Source: Hydnum rufescens UP504 (lineage: Eukaryota > Basidiomycota > Agaricomycetes > Cantharellales > Hydnaceae). From it: DNA of 59,623 bases. A model generated the notes under the pieces. That model saw only the letters and a list, made by a program, of their open reading frames with translations, was not told where the DNA came from and did no database searches. Shown here piece after piece: positions 22,812-32,814 of the stretch; the stretch's first letter is position 1, and the number at the start of each line of letters is the position of its first letter. The DNA is taken from positions 366,511-426,133 of the forward strand of contig MU128927.1 in assembly GCA_014904985.1 (NCBI GenBank). The letters run 5' to 3'. A program made the translations under genes and the position numbers.

Positions 22812-23111
22812 GGTCATGAAGGATGAGTATGTGAGAGAAGTGGAGCAAGGAGGACTAATTTCTCAATGAGACTTAATATGAGAGAATGAGAAAGTGATGA
22901 AGAGAAGGACAATCAAATGACATATATTCTCAATCTTCTAAGGGATTGAGAATACAGGAGTAGCTACTTATATACTAGAGCTAGGAGTATCGCTAATGGG
23001 ATTATTAAGGAGGCTGACTGGTAAGTGCAAGGAGGGGATTGATAATGGTAAGTAATCTGTGTGGCAAGGAGGAGTGGTCATGTGATGAGGTTATGAGTAC
23101 AACTTGTAACA
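22812..23111 (+). repeat. Truncated LTR related to the solo LTR upstream
   Basis: Shares with the solo LTR the segment TATATTCTCAATCTTCT, a following CTACTTATAT, and the exact end GAGGTTATGAGTACAACTTG plus TAACA. Its left part resembles the middle of the other LTR (AAGGTCAnnAAGGA..GAGTATGTGAG) and the start is missing. The two copies are in direct orientation with an R2 fragment between them (22759-22810). Confidence 0.6.
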
Positions 23112-23521
23112 ACAAGCCCATTTATCTTTTAGCTTCATCATAAATTTGGCCTTCATAGTCTCCAAGACTGAGAGGTCAGATTTGTGAGGTGCCTGGCTTG
23201 ACACATCACAATGCATAAAAATGGGCTCTCAGAGATAAGATAATGTACTCAGCTGAATGTCCCATAACCCTTTCCACCTGAAGATTCAGATTCCAGAGAA
23301 AGCTGGGCCCCCTAACAACCAAAATGATTTAGGATGTGTGGAACTGGGGAATATAGAATCTTCCCAGGGGCTGGAATATTTCTAGGTCTACATCCTTTAG
23401 CTCAATGATGATATTCAGTTTCCTCTTGGTGCCCTCTCTTGCTATCATGTCAAACTCATTGGTGGTCTTGATATTCAATGCCCCTTTTGCTCTAATTAAT
23501 AATGCAATCAGCAAGCCCAAT
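23112..23521. other. Flank of the LTR element; no gene recognised
   Basis: Contains a short minus-strand reading frame that, once the LTR element and one CCAAT are removed, stays open into the right flank beyond 28943 (SAHMLILPLGLLIALLIRAK). No known domain. The last five bases (23517-23521, CCAAT) are the left target duplication. Confidence 0.35.
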
Positions 23522-24060
23522 TGTAATATAGTGTATTACGTAATTAAGTTAGGACTCAAAAGTCATGTATATATGGCAGTTGCCAGGATGAATCAAGTTA
23601 ACCTTTGCCTGGATCTTCGTCACCTAGTGAGAAACCATGAATACCTGTCTCTACTCTGCTTCTATCTGCCTAGCTGGTTGGCCTGTCTAGTAGCCATCAA
23701 TACTAGCCCTTTCCCTGGCTTTGGGACTGCACCTTTGGACCCTAGCTGGAAAGCAGTGAGTAGGATAGCCCTTTCCTCTCACTGACCCCCCACTCTCTCT
23801 TTAGTTAGTGACTGTGCCACTTGGCCAGTCACTACTTTATGCCTTTCATCATGACTTCCCTTCCTTCACATCCTTTTCTCCTGTGTCCAGGGCAAAGCCA
23901 GTGCTTAGCCCTGTTTGCAGCTCCCCACCTGAAGCCAGTGCTAAGGGTGGTGTGATTACCCCTTCTCCTTTCTCCCTATTCCTACTCCCTCCCCTGTCAA
24001 CTCCACTTTGTCCAAGTATGACAACAGGTGCCCTCCTGAACTGGGAGGCACTTTGTTACA
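23522..24060 (+). repeat. 5' LTR of the LARD-like element
   Basis: 539 bp, TGTAATATAG...TTGTTACA. GTATATATGG near 23566-23575 may be the TATA region. It differs from the 3' LTR at roughly 15 positions by eye (about 97% identity), many of them CpG-derived: 23636-23637 CA, 23646-23647 TG, 24019-24020 TG, 23867-23868 CA. Confidence 0.92.
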
Positions 24061-25210
24061 CTGGTTCCCTCTAGCCGACAAAGTGGTTGAACCAACACTC
24101 TCCCCTCCATCCACTTCCTCTGCTGTCTACTCTATCAGGAAGTGGAGGCCTAGCCAGCCCAGGAGCTCTCCCCTCTCCTTCTCTGCACCATCCCAGGACA
24201 CTGTCACCTACCATCCCACAACCCATGAGTGTACCTTCATCCCTTCCACCTCTGCTCTCCACACCAGTTCCAGGAGATCGTCAGGCATCTAGATCAGCCT
24301 AGGGATGAGTACTCCCCCTTATCCTCAGGCCTCCCTCACAACATATCAGTTCCTTGTCACCTGGGCCAGCCCCATACTCAGGGAGTGCCCCTCCTCTTAC
24401 TTCCTATCTGATGAGGACTTGGGTGGATGGTATATGGATAGAAGGTGGATGGTTGCTGTTCAGCTGGCTTTAGAGAAGCTCCAGGCTGTCATTAGGGATA
24501 CTCTATCCCTTGTATCCACAGATGCCCAGGATTCCTAATAGATCCTAATTTGGAATTATCTGAGAAGCTATGGAGGGCTAGAGATTTAAGGGAACTAAGG
24601 ACAGCTGACAAGCTGCTCAAGCTTAGAGTTCAGTTGGCCTTTGCTTGCCTTGAGAAGCTGGAGAGGCTGCATAAGGTCTCAGTTGGGCTTCTCCCTAGTC
24701 CCCAAGAGCTCCTTCTTCCTCCCCTTGGAGCCCTGTGGAGCTACAGGTGGTCTGGAAAGCCCCAGCTCAGGAACCTTCACCTAGGAGCAGGCCATGCCCC
24801 TCAGACTGGTGCAAGGTGGCAAGCAGCTAGGGACTACTCCTAGTGAGGAATTCCTAAGCCACCTGGACCAGCAAGAAGGCTCCCTGGACTACCAATTCCT
24901 CCAGCAGGTCTCCCCCTCCCTCATCTGCAGCCTCTATGTGCAAGGATTCCCCTCCCATCATCAATATCATCCAGGAATCCACACAGCTGCAGGATCTTGG
25001 AGGACAGCCATCCCCTCCTCCTCACCCCAGTCATTTGGGTGCCTCCATATTCTGCCTTGTCATCATTCTCCTCAGAATACCCTTCACAGAGGCTCCCCAT
25101 GACCCCAAACACAAGTGGATTGGATGAGTATTGCAGGCCTAGTGGTCATGCTCTCCTCATCCCTTTCCAATATGGCCTTTCCATTCCCCTCCCTGGAAAT
25201 GGCCTCTAAT
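24061..25210 (+). other. LTR-element interior, degenerate frames of unknown function
   Basis: Several overlapping plus-strand frames of 60-100 residues occur here, Ser/Pro/Leu-rich at first. One at about 24550-24843 reads LSEKLWRARDLRELRTADKL and KLRVQLAFACLEKLERLHKV and could be a remnant of a helical gag-like protein. They are not in one frame and stops separate them. I cannot assign a family. Confidence 0.3.
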
Positions 25211-25620
25211 TGCCCCAGGAGTGCATCCAGAATGTGCCCCTGCACCTCATGATCACCAGGAAGGCCTTTTCTGGACAATCTGGCAAGAATTACCAGCCTG
25301 GCAGGTGCATGACCCTGGGGGCCCTGAAATCCATTCCCCCCTTCTCCAGTTTATGCACTGATTCCCTGCATATCCCCTTGCCTCTATACTTGATTGAAAG
25401 CCCCCAATTGTGGCCTTCCAATAGCCTGACTTTCAAGATAATTGGCTGGATATCGTTGGAGGACTTGTCATTTCACTGGACTTCCCTGCACCCCTCCTCT
25501 TCCCCTTGTACATTGGCACAAACTCCTCCCTTCACATTCATGTACATTCAATGGAAATATTCAGTCTATCCCTTCCCCACAAGCCCAAGTACCTTGGCCA
25601 AACCTTTGAGGAGCTTGTAT

Positions 25621-26096
25621 CCAGGCCTGGATCACATGATTCTGGTGGCAATTTCTGCATGTTCCATGAACATGCTCATATGAGGTCTGGATCATGTGAT
25701 TCCAGAAGCAAATGCGGCAATTTCCACATGTTCCATGAACATGCTCGTACAAGGTCTGGATCATGTGATTCCGGAAGCAAATGTGGCAATTTCTGCATGT
25801 TCCATGAACATGCTCATACAAGGTCTGGATCATGTGATTCTGGAAGCAAATGCAGCAATTTCCGCATGTTCCATGAACATGCTTGTACAAGGTCTGGATC
25901 ACATGATTCCGGAAGCAAATGCAGCAATTTCCGCATGTTCCATGAACATGCTCATACAAGGTCTGGATCACATGATTCTGGAAGCAAAAGTGGCAATTTC
26001 CACATGTTCCATGAACATGCTCATACAAGGTCTGGATCACATGATTCCGGAAGCAAATGCAGCATTTCCACATGTTCCATGAACATGCTCACAGAG
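25621..26096 (+). repeat. 69-bp tandem array, about 7 copies
   Basis: Units containing AGGTCTGGATCATGTGATTC and GTTCCATGAACATGCTC start at 25683, 25752, 25821, 25890, 25959 and 26028, with a shorter first copy from about 25621. 69 is a multiple of three, so open frames run through on both strands (plus-strand repeat RSGSHDSGSK...FHEHAHT, 23 residues). The long opposite-strand frame here is a mirror of the repeat, not a gene. Copies differ mostly at CG/CA/TG sites (GCGG/GCAG/GTGG; CACATG/CATGTG). Confidence 0.92.
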
Positions 26097-27539
26097 TCTG
26101 GATGACATAATTCTGGAATCAAGTTTGCACACCACCTACTCAGGAGTCCTATCCTGGCAAACCTTTAAGGCCACTCCCACTCCTTCACTCAATTCTCCCT
26201 GAGTTTCCTACCCATTCCCATGTGAATATATCCCACAGAAAGCTATGCTTCCCACCTCTGAATTTGGCCTAATTCCAGCTCAAGGGGATAAATATTGAGA
26301 ACTTGGCAGTGGTGTCTCCAAATGGGCCTCCTTTGGGCACTAGTCCTCCCATATCTCCTCCAATTCATGCCAATTTGGGTGATCTCAGATATTGTGGATA
26401 CATGAAATCTGGGTCTTCCATCATCAATTTATTTTGGAGATTTTGGCCCGCCCCTTTGTGGGTAAGGGATATCTTTACCGACATTGGAAGCCCCATGCCA
26501 ATTTGCTGTTATCACCTCATTTCCCATGGATTTGGGTGATTTAAATTTTCATGGAGTGTCGTCAATATTCCCTTTATTCGTTTGATCTTGGAATTTGGGC
26601 TCCATTGCAGAATAGTGGGCTTCTTCTCATTTAGGTTAATTTTGACTTCCCCAGTCTAGCCTATCTTATTATCTGGCCAATTTACATGTTTCATTTCATG
26701 CGGTAATTGTTATTCATATGTCATATGGCAAAAAGCTTTGGTGCGCTATTGGAAAATGTTGAATTCTCTCCCACCTCTCCCCTTTGCCCAAACCTTTCCC
26801 TTCCCTTCTCTTTAATATTTAATGGTTTTTTCTCTTCAAGCAAAAGATGTTCCCTTTCCCCACCTGGCCATCCCCTAATTCTTGGACTGTCAAGCTAGTG
26901 CTTCAGTCCATGAATTTCAAAATCCCTCCTCCAGATCTCTTTTCCCAGGTCTACCCCTATTCAAAATCACTCCCAAATGGCCCAATGGATGCCCAAAACT
27001 CCTACTCTCCATTGTGCCCCTTCCAATCATATTCCACCCACCAAACCCCAGAAACATGTCCCTATCCCAGCTTTATGGATAAATACTCTGGGAAAGATTT
27101 CTTTTGGTGTGGAAGGAAATCAACACCAAAAAAATGGGGGGCAGTAGGGGGTACCTAGTAGTATGAGGGGCCAAGGGAAAGAAAGGAATTGGCCTATGGG
27201 CCTCCAGGATGGGAATACAACTATAGGCCCCTGGCTGTAAGGCAGACTTAGGCAGGATGGGACATCATGCAATAGGCGAGCTTCCCAGGAATGGAAGCTA
27301 TCTCCCAGGTGTGGGCCTCTTCAGGGAATGTGGCCCCAGCCTCAGGGACCTCTCCTGTGGCCATGGCCATGGCCACAGCACTAGCCCCCCCAGAGCCTCA
27401 CCTTAGCTGTGGCTGCCACCTCTGTATCACTGTGGCCCTTGCAGCCCATCACTATGTCAGGCACAGCCGCTTCTAGGGCCACAGCCACCTCCACCAGATA
27501 CAGTGGCATGCCAGCTCCCTTGATGCCACAGCTAGCCCC

Positions 27540-27910
27540 AGGCTATGGACTGCAACCTAATCCTCCTTTTGCAGTCCAGCCTGTATGGCATCTTGGCCCT
27601 CCTCCCTGGCCTTGCCCTGTGGCCCAACCTATCCCTATCACCTGGCCAGGATGTGGTGCCTACCTATGTGGCCCCTAGCATAGCCTTGCTCCTTGTGGCC
27701 TGGCCTTTGCCATGGCCTGGCCTCTCACTATGGCCTTGCATCCTGCTATGGCCTGGCCTCCTGTGACAGCCTTGCCCCTTGCCATGGCCTTCCTCCCTGT
27801 GGCTTCACCCTTCCCTGTGGCCTTGCCCTTCCCCATGGCCTTGCCCCTCCCTGTGGCTTTACCCTTCCCTGCAGCTTAGTCCTCCCCTATGGCCTAGCCT
27901 TGCCCTGATG
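27540..27910 (+). repeat. Low-complexity GGCCTTGCCC block
   Basis: Short, irregular iterations of GGCCTTGCCCCTCC, CTGTGGC and CCATGGCC. The apparent protein frames in it are by-products of the repeat. It lies in the interior of the LTR element. Confidence 0.75.
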
Positions 27911-28397
27911 CTCTTCCAGGGCCTGGCCTCTGCTTGCTCAGCCTTCCTCTACATATAGGCTATGGGACTTTACAGCTAGTGGGCTAATGGCAATCCTTAG
28001 TCCCACCAAAGACTTTTCCCACCCACCCTCCCAGTCTTTGGTGTCCTACCCAATGCTACCCAATGCTATCCAATGCCATCAAGCCTGGGGGGCAGCAGCC
28101 ATGGTGCAGAAGGATCTTAGAGGCTTGAAGACATTTGGATAAGGCCACAACACTCAGCCTTCCTCCTCCCCTTTTCTCCCCCTCTTCCTCACCACTTTCT
28201 TCTCTTTTCTCCTTCCCCCATTCAAAGGCTGAGATTCATTGTTTTAAAATTCAAAGCCCAGTGCTGGATTATAAGCTCTCATTGAGTCCTGTCTTTTCTT
28301 TGCTTTTGTCTAACATCCCCACATTCTTTCTGCTTTATCCACCTTCCTTATGTCCAGGTGCTCAGTTGAGACTTTTGGAGTCCAAACTGGGGGGCAC

Positions 28398-28938
28398 TGT
28401 AATATAGTGTATTACGTAATTAAGTTAGGACTCAAAAGTCATGTATATATGGCAGTTGCCAGGATGAATCAAGTTAACCTTTGCCTGGATCTTCGTCACC
28501 TAGTGAGAAACTGTGAATACCCATCTCTACTCTGCTTCTATCTGCCTAGCTGGTTGGCCTGTCTAGTAGCCATCAATACTAGCCCTTTCCCTGGCTTTGG
28601 GACTGCACCTTTGGACCCTAGCTGGGAAAGCAGTGAGTAAGATAGCCCTTTCCTCTCACTGACCCCCACTCTCTCTTTAGTTAGTGACTGTGCCACTTGG
28701 CCAGTCACTACTTTATACCTTTCATCATGACTTCCCTTCCTTCGCATCCTTTTCTCCTGTGTCCAGGGCAAAGCCAGTGCTTAGCCCTGTTTGCAGCTCC
28801 CCCACCTGAAGCCAGTGCTAAGGGTGGTGTGATTACCCCTTCTCCTCTTCTCCCTATTCCTACTCCCTCCCCTGTCAACTCCACTTTATCCAAGTACAAC
28901 AACAGGTGCCCTCCTGAACTGGGAGGCACTTTGTTACA
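28398..28938 (+). repeat. 3' LTR of the LARD-like element
   Basis: 541 bp, direct copy of 23522-24060, followed by the CCAAT duplication at 28939-28943. At the CpG-derived sites it shows the reciprocal state: 28512-28513 TG, 28522-28523 CA, 28897-28898 CA, and an intact CG at 28743-28744. Confidence 0.92.
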
Positions 28939-28943
28939 CCAAT

Positions 28944-31222
28944 GGTAATATTAGCATATGAGCACTTATGGATGCCCCTCAAAGTACCACTTGAATGGTG
29001 CAATGGCATCAAAGACCTCCTTGTGAAACTCATATATCACTGTATGCTTCAGGTCAAATGCATGGATAAGCTTGTTCCAGAAGAAAACAGAGGGCTCTTG
29101 TCCAAACTTGAAAAGAAAAAATTTGGAGACCATGCTGTTTTGGGTTTAGAAGCTGCTGTTCTTGTTCATAAGGTACACAATGAACTCAGTTGAGATACTT
29201 GAGACATGACCATCAGTTACACAGTGACCTTCAGCTGCTGATTCTTCTTCATAGTTGTCAGCAAAAGGCATGATGAGGATGGAACAAGAGAGAAAGATGG
29301 CAACCAGAAGAATGGAACCCAATTCAGGGTCAGAAAGTAACAAACACACCACATCAGGGGTTAGGCTTTGAGGAAGAATCTGGAGTCAAATCTCTCCCTG
29401 AAGGTAGTTTGTGTTGAGGAATCAGTGCAGAGCCACTGAGATTCACACAACAAGAGGAAAGATAGAGCATTTGATCAGAGCTCAAGTAAACACTTGAGGG
29501 AACTTCAGTACATCCCATGAACTATCTAGAGGGATATGCTGACTAAGCAATGAGCATTAGAGCTCACCCATCCCCAATTCCAACAGTTTGGTGAAGAAAT
29601 GTGTAGGGGTTTTCTCCCAATGTTCAGAAGAAAACAAGAGCAAGTCAAATGACAGAGTCTAGACTTAGTCTTAAATAAACAACAAGGAACTGGTTCTTAT
29701 TACTGAGATAGGCATAAGAATCAAGGACTGGATATAGGGGTAGAGTGTGTGTGGAGGGTTTGGATAAAAGAGGTGAAAGGTTGGGAGGTTGGTAAATGGG
29801 GGCTAAAGTGTGAGAAGGGTGTGTAGTCAATCAAGAACTTAGGTAAGACTTGTTACAGGTTACTAAGGGCCTTAAATCCTCTCCAAGTGTACTGAAGATC
29901 TACCTCTTGATAAGCAGTGCTAGACATATTTGTGCTAGACTTAAGCTATTGAGGACTTGGTCTTCCAATACTTGTGAAGTCAGATTTCTCCTTTTCTACT
30001 GTAGAACTTATTCTAGTATGTCTAAGGTGATCTGGATGTGTGAAGAAAAAGAGGAATTGCTAGGAGCTACCTCCAGATTTCTTCTGGGTGGGTGAAGAAT
30101 AGAGAGATTGCTGGGAGCTGCCTCTTAATTCCTTAGTTTCTACCTACAGATTCCTCCTCCTTTTATGCCTGACAGAGAGCCCTATTATGAAGCATTCCCC
30201 TATCTAGTTATAGAAGATGGGAAATGATCTTTTGTTCTATCCTAAAAATATCCTATGACTCATCTATGACTCATATGTCCAATTGTTCCTAAATGAACTT
30301 ATTGTTCTACCCTGAAAATATCCTATGACTCACTCATTCTAGAAGGGCACAGCATCTTCTGATGGTGCTGCCATGACATCTGTTATGAGGTCTAATTTTT
30401 AGGGTTACTATGGCCCTAATGGTCTCCTCAGATATTAAATGCCATTTATGGATTAAAGGGGGCTTTAAGTCACAAGACTAACCTTACCAGGTTACCTAAT
30501 TATAGGTCTAGGCTGCCTGGCTCTACCAGTGTGGCTGTCCAGCAGGACTTAGAGCTGAAATAGTCCAAACTGCATTTCTTTGACCCAGATATACTTGTAC
30601 TTCTACAAAATGCTCAAAGGGAATCAATCAGAGAGGGACTACTACCTGTGTGGGCTCCTCATTTGGGGGCTCACTGGACTCAGCAATTCTATTGATTCTA
30701 CATCTGGCAGATCTGATCTCAGGGAAATTTTCTTCACCTCTTTTTTTTGACTGCTCAAGTTTTTTGATGGCCCAAGAAATTTCAAGTGGTTTTCTGCACT
30801 ATTTCCACTTCTATTGTGGCCACTGGTAATTGCAGTTTGCTCTCTACCTCTGTCAATTCTCACACTACAGGGCCCAAACTTCTTGAGTAGATGAAGGGCA
30901 TCCATAGCCAAAGATCTGTGACAAAAAAAACTGCAATTTCATTGGCATGTTGTCATTTTATATCACTTTAATTGGTGTTGCATGTGCAATTTGATGATTC
31001 TGAACCATTAAAAATTGTCCTCTTAAATATTTTGGGGATGCCCTGCCCTGGATTTATCATAAATCTATATGGTGTGTTCCTTATGGAGCTCTCACCTTGA
31101 TTTCCACCCTGTTTGGGTTGTTCTGGATGAGTGAGGCACTATACAATACTGGCATCTGGATCTGATTTAGCAGGTGGCATGTGCCCTGTAAATAAACAAC
31201 TTTTCAAACTCTGCTTACTGCC
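28944..31222. other. No gene recognised; one short duplication
   Basis: CpG-poor sequence with scattered short frames, none with a recognisable domain. A 35-bp segment ending AAATATCCTATGACTCAYY is present at about 30230-30264 and again at about 30301-30335. A minus-strand frame at 30911-30642 (SLRSDLPDVESIELLSPVSP) is isolated and unsupported. Confidence 0.45.
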
Positions 31223-32789
31223 ATGCCCCCACAGAAGCATAAGGGTCAAAGGTATACTGAAGATGACATACAAAAAGCTCTTGCTGAGCTGAAGGATGGT
31301 ATTCATTCTAACATAACTGCTGCTGCCAATGCACACCAAATTCCTCTGAGGACCCTGCAATGGTGTGTTGCAAAGGGAGAGGATGCAACAAGGCAGCATG
31401 CTCATGACTCACAACAGCTCTTGACTCCTGCTCAAGTAGGTAAAACTATAATATTATGTGGAAATAAGACACTTTCCTTCTTGCCAACCAGGAATCATCA
31501 CCACTTGAGTGGATTGCACACTTAGGCTTGCTTGCCCAGCCATTGGATCACCATACAGTGGGGCCCTTTGTTAAGGATATCTGTGGTATTTTTCTGGCAA
31601 AGGGGTGGTTAGGACAGTTTCTACAATGCCACAAGAAAGACTTGCAGTACTGCCAATCTTCAGCTCTAGACCCAAAGCATGCATGGTGTTTCAACTATTC
31701 CACTGTCCAAGATTATTTTGGCAAACTCAAGGCAATCCTGGTGGAGTATGATATCCCCTGGGAGAATGTCTCATCTTCAAGGGTAAACAGCTGCAGCATT
31801 CATGGTACAAAGCCACAAGGGCTGAGCAGGCTTCTGGGTATGTACAGTCCACATCCTGCCATTGAAAGGATTCATTTACATACCCCCATCAGCATTGGAG
31901 GTCCAAGAATGGTGGATAGACAATGATCATTGTGAAAAAATGGTTCAGCCTTGCATTTCTCCCCCAAGCAGAGCACAAAACACATCTGGAAAGACAATTC
32001 TTATCATCTGTGATGGCCATGGTTTTGGGATAAAGAACCTCATGTGTGTGCATGGACGGTACAAACCAGTGGGGGGGTTTACACACAGTACCCACACTAT
32101 ATATAATAAAAAGGGGGTGGCCCTAGAGTGGCCAGAAGAGCAGGGAAAAGGTGGAGGCTGCAATTGGGCATGTGATACTAATACACTGTAGCCAATAACC
32201 ACCATACTTCAACACATGGGGCCCCACTGCCACTGGAGACCTACTGTTCATGGCTCATGACACAATGTTTTGATCTTCAGGCTGCCACACATTGCACCTA
32301 TCACCTCCAGCCCCTAGATGTTGGTGTATTTGGACCATTTCAGTCTGTGTTTTCAGACAGGGTGGATGAGCACATACAATTACAGAGGTAGGGCTGTCAA
32401 AGTCTTCATTTGTTCATATCTACTTGGATGCTCAAGATACAGCATTTAGTAGCACCACAATCCATGCAGCTTTCTCCAAATGTGGGATAAACCCCCTTGA
32501 CCCTGGTGTCTTCAGTGAGGCTGACTTTGGACCAACCAAGCCACTTCTACAATTGCATCTTCACATCTGCCCCCTGGCTTCCCAATTGGGTGGGAAGAAT
32601 CAGAATCATCTACTGGCAAGGACACAGAATCAGATGACAAGCAAAAAGCACGCCATGATGTGCCCACAGGTCCCCATGCTACCTCCACTACACAACTGCC
32701 AAGCCATATCTTCCCTTGCCATTGCCCCCATGGATCCAGCTCCTATCCCTCAGCACATCTCTTACAAAACTTTCAAAAGCAGACAATTA
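31223..32789 (+). pseudogene. Second pogo-like transposase relic, N-terminal and catalytic parts
   Basis: Starts with MPPQKHKGQRYTEDDIQKAL and a psq-like helix-turn-helix (HSNITAAANAHQIPLRTLQW). A further segment has LAQPLDHHTVGPFVKDICGI, SSALDPKHAWCFNYSTVQDY and EYDIPWENV, then GKTILIICDGHG (second Asp, near 32005). A short solo LTR (32023-32214) interrupts it. Removing that LTR and one CATGG continues the frame to YHLQPLDVGVFGPFQ (third Asp, about 32320) and then AFSKCGINPLDPGVFSEADF. The gene runs into the N gap at 32790; its probable C-terminal part lies at 39411-40275. Several frameshifts make it inactive. It belongs to a different pogo-like lineage from the intact element at 9.2-12.2 kb. 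Confidence 0.78.
32023..32214 (-). mobile_element. Solo copy of the short LTR, inserted in the pogo-like relic
   Basis: 192 bp closely related to the two LTRs at 41185-41364 and 42556-42736. Flanked by CATGG on both sides (32018-32022 and 32215-32219), a perfect 5-bp target duplication. Read on the minus strand it begins TGTTGAAG and ends CCAAAA, like the other copies. Excision restores the transposase frame between DGHG and the HLQPLDV motif. Confidence 0.85.
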
Positions 32790-32814
32790 NNNNNNNNNNN
32801 NNNNNNNNNNNNNN
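32790..32814. other. Assembly gap (25 N)
   Basis: A run of exactly 25 N, a conventional gap of unknown size. The clean, CpG-poor sequence to its left and the A/C-dominated sequence to its right do not match in character. Confidence 0.99.

Larger units (their letters stand above)
23522..28938 (+). mobile_element. Complete non-autonomous LTR retroelement (LARD-like), 5.4 kb
   Basis: Two direct LTRs (23522-24060, 539 bp; 28398-28938, 541 bp) with TGTAA...TTACA ends enclose a 4337-bp interior. The element is flanked by the 5-bp duplication CCAAT (23517-23521 and 28939-28943). One base after the 5' LTR the sequence TGGTTCCCTC fits a tRNA primer-binding site; a G-rich tract (GGGGGG, 28389-28394) lies just before the 3' LTR. 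I find no reverse transcriptase, integrase or protease motif in the interior on either strand. It must have been mobilised by another element's proteins. Interior order: Ser/Pro-rich frames at about 24.1-25.1 kb, a 69-bp tandem array at 25.6-26.1 kb, AT-richer spacer, and a CTTGCC/GGCC-rich low-complexity block at 27.5-27.9 kb. Confidence 0.88.

Noticed and set aside
25561..26073. 170-codon minus-strand frame with CFRNHVIQTLYEHVHGTCGN repeats
   Set aside because: It is the opposite strand of the 69-bp tandem array, open only because the period is a multiple of three. Overlapping plus-strand frames are equally open.
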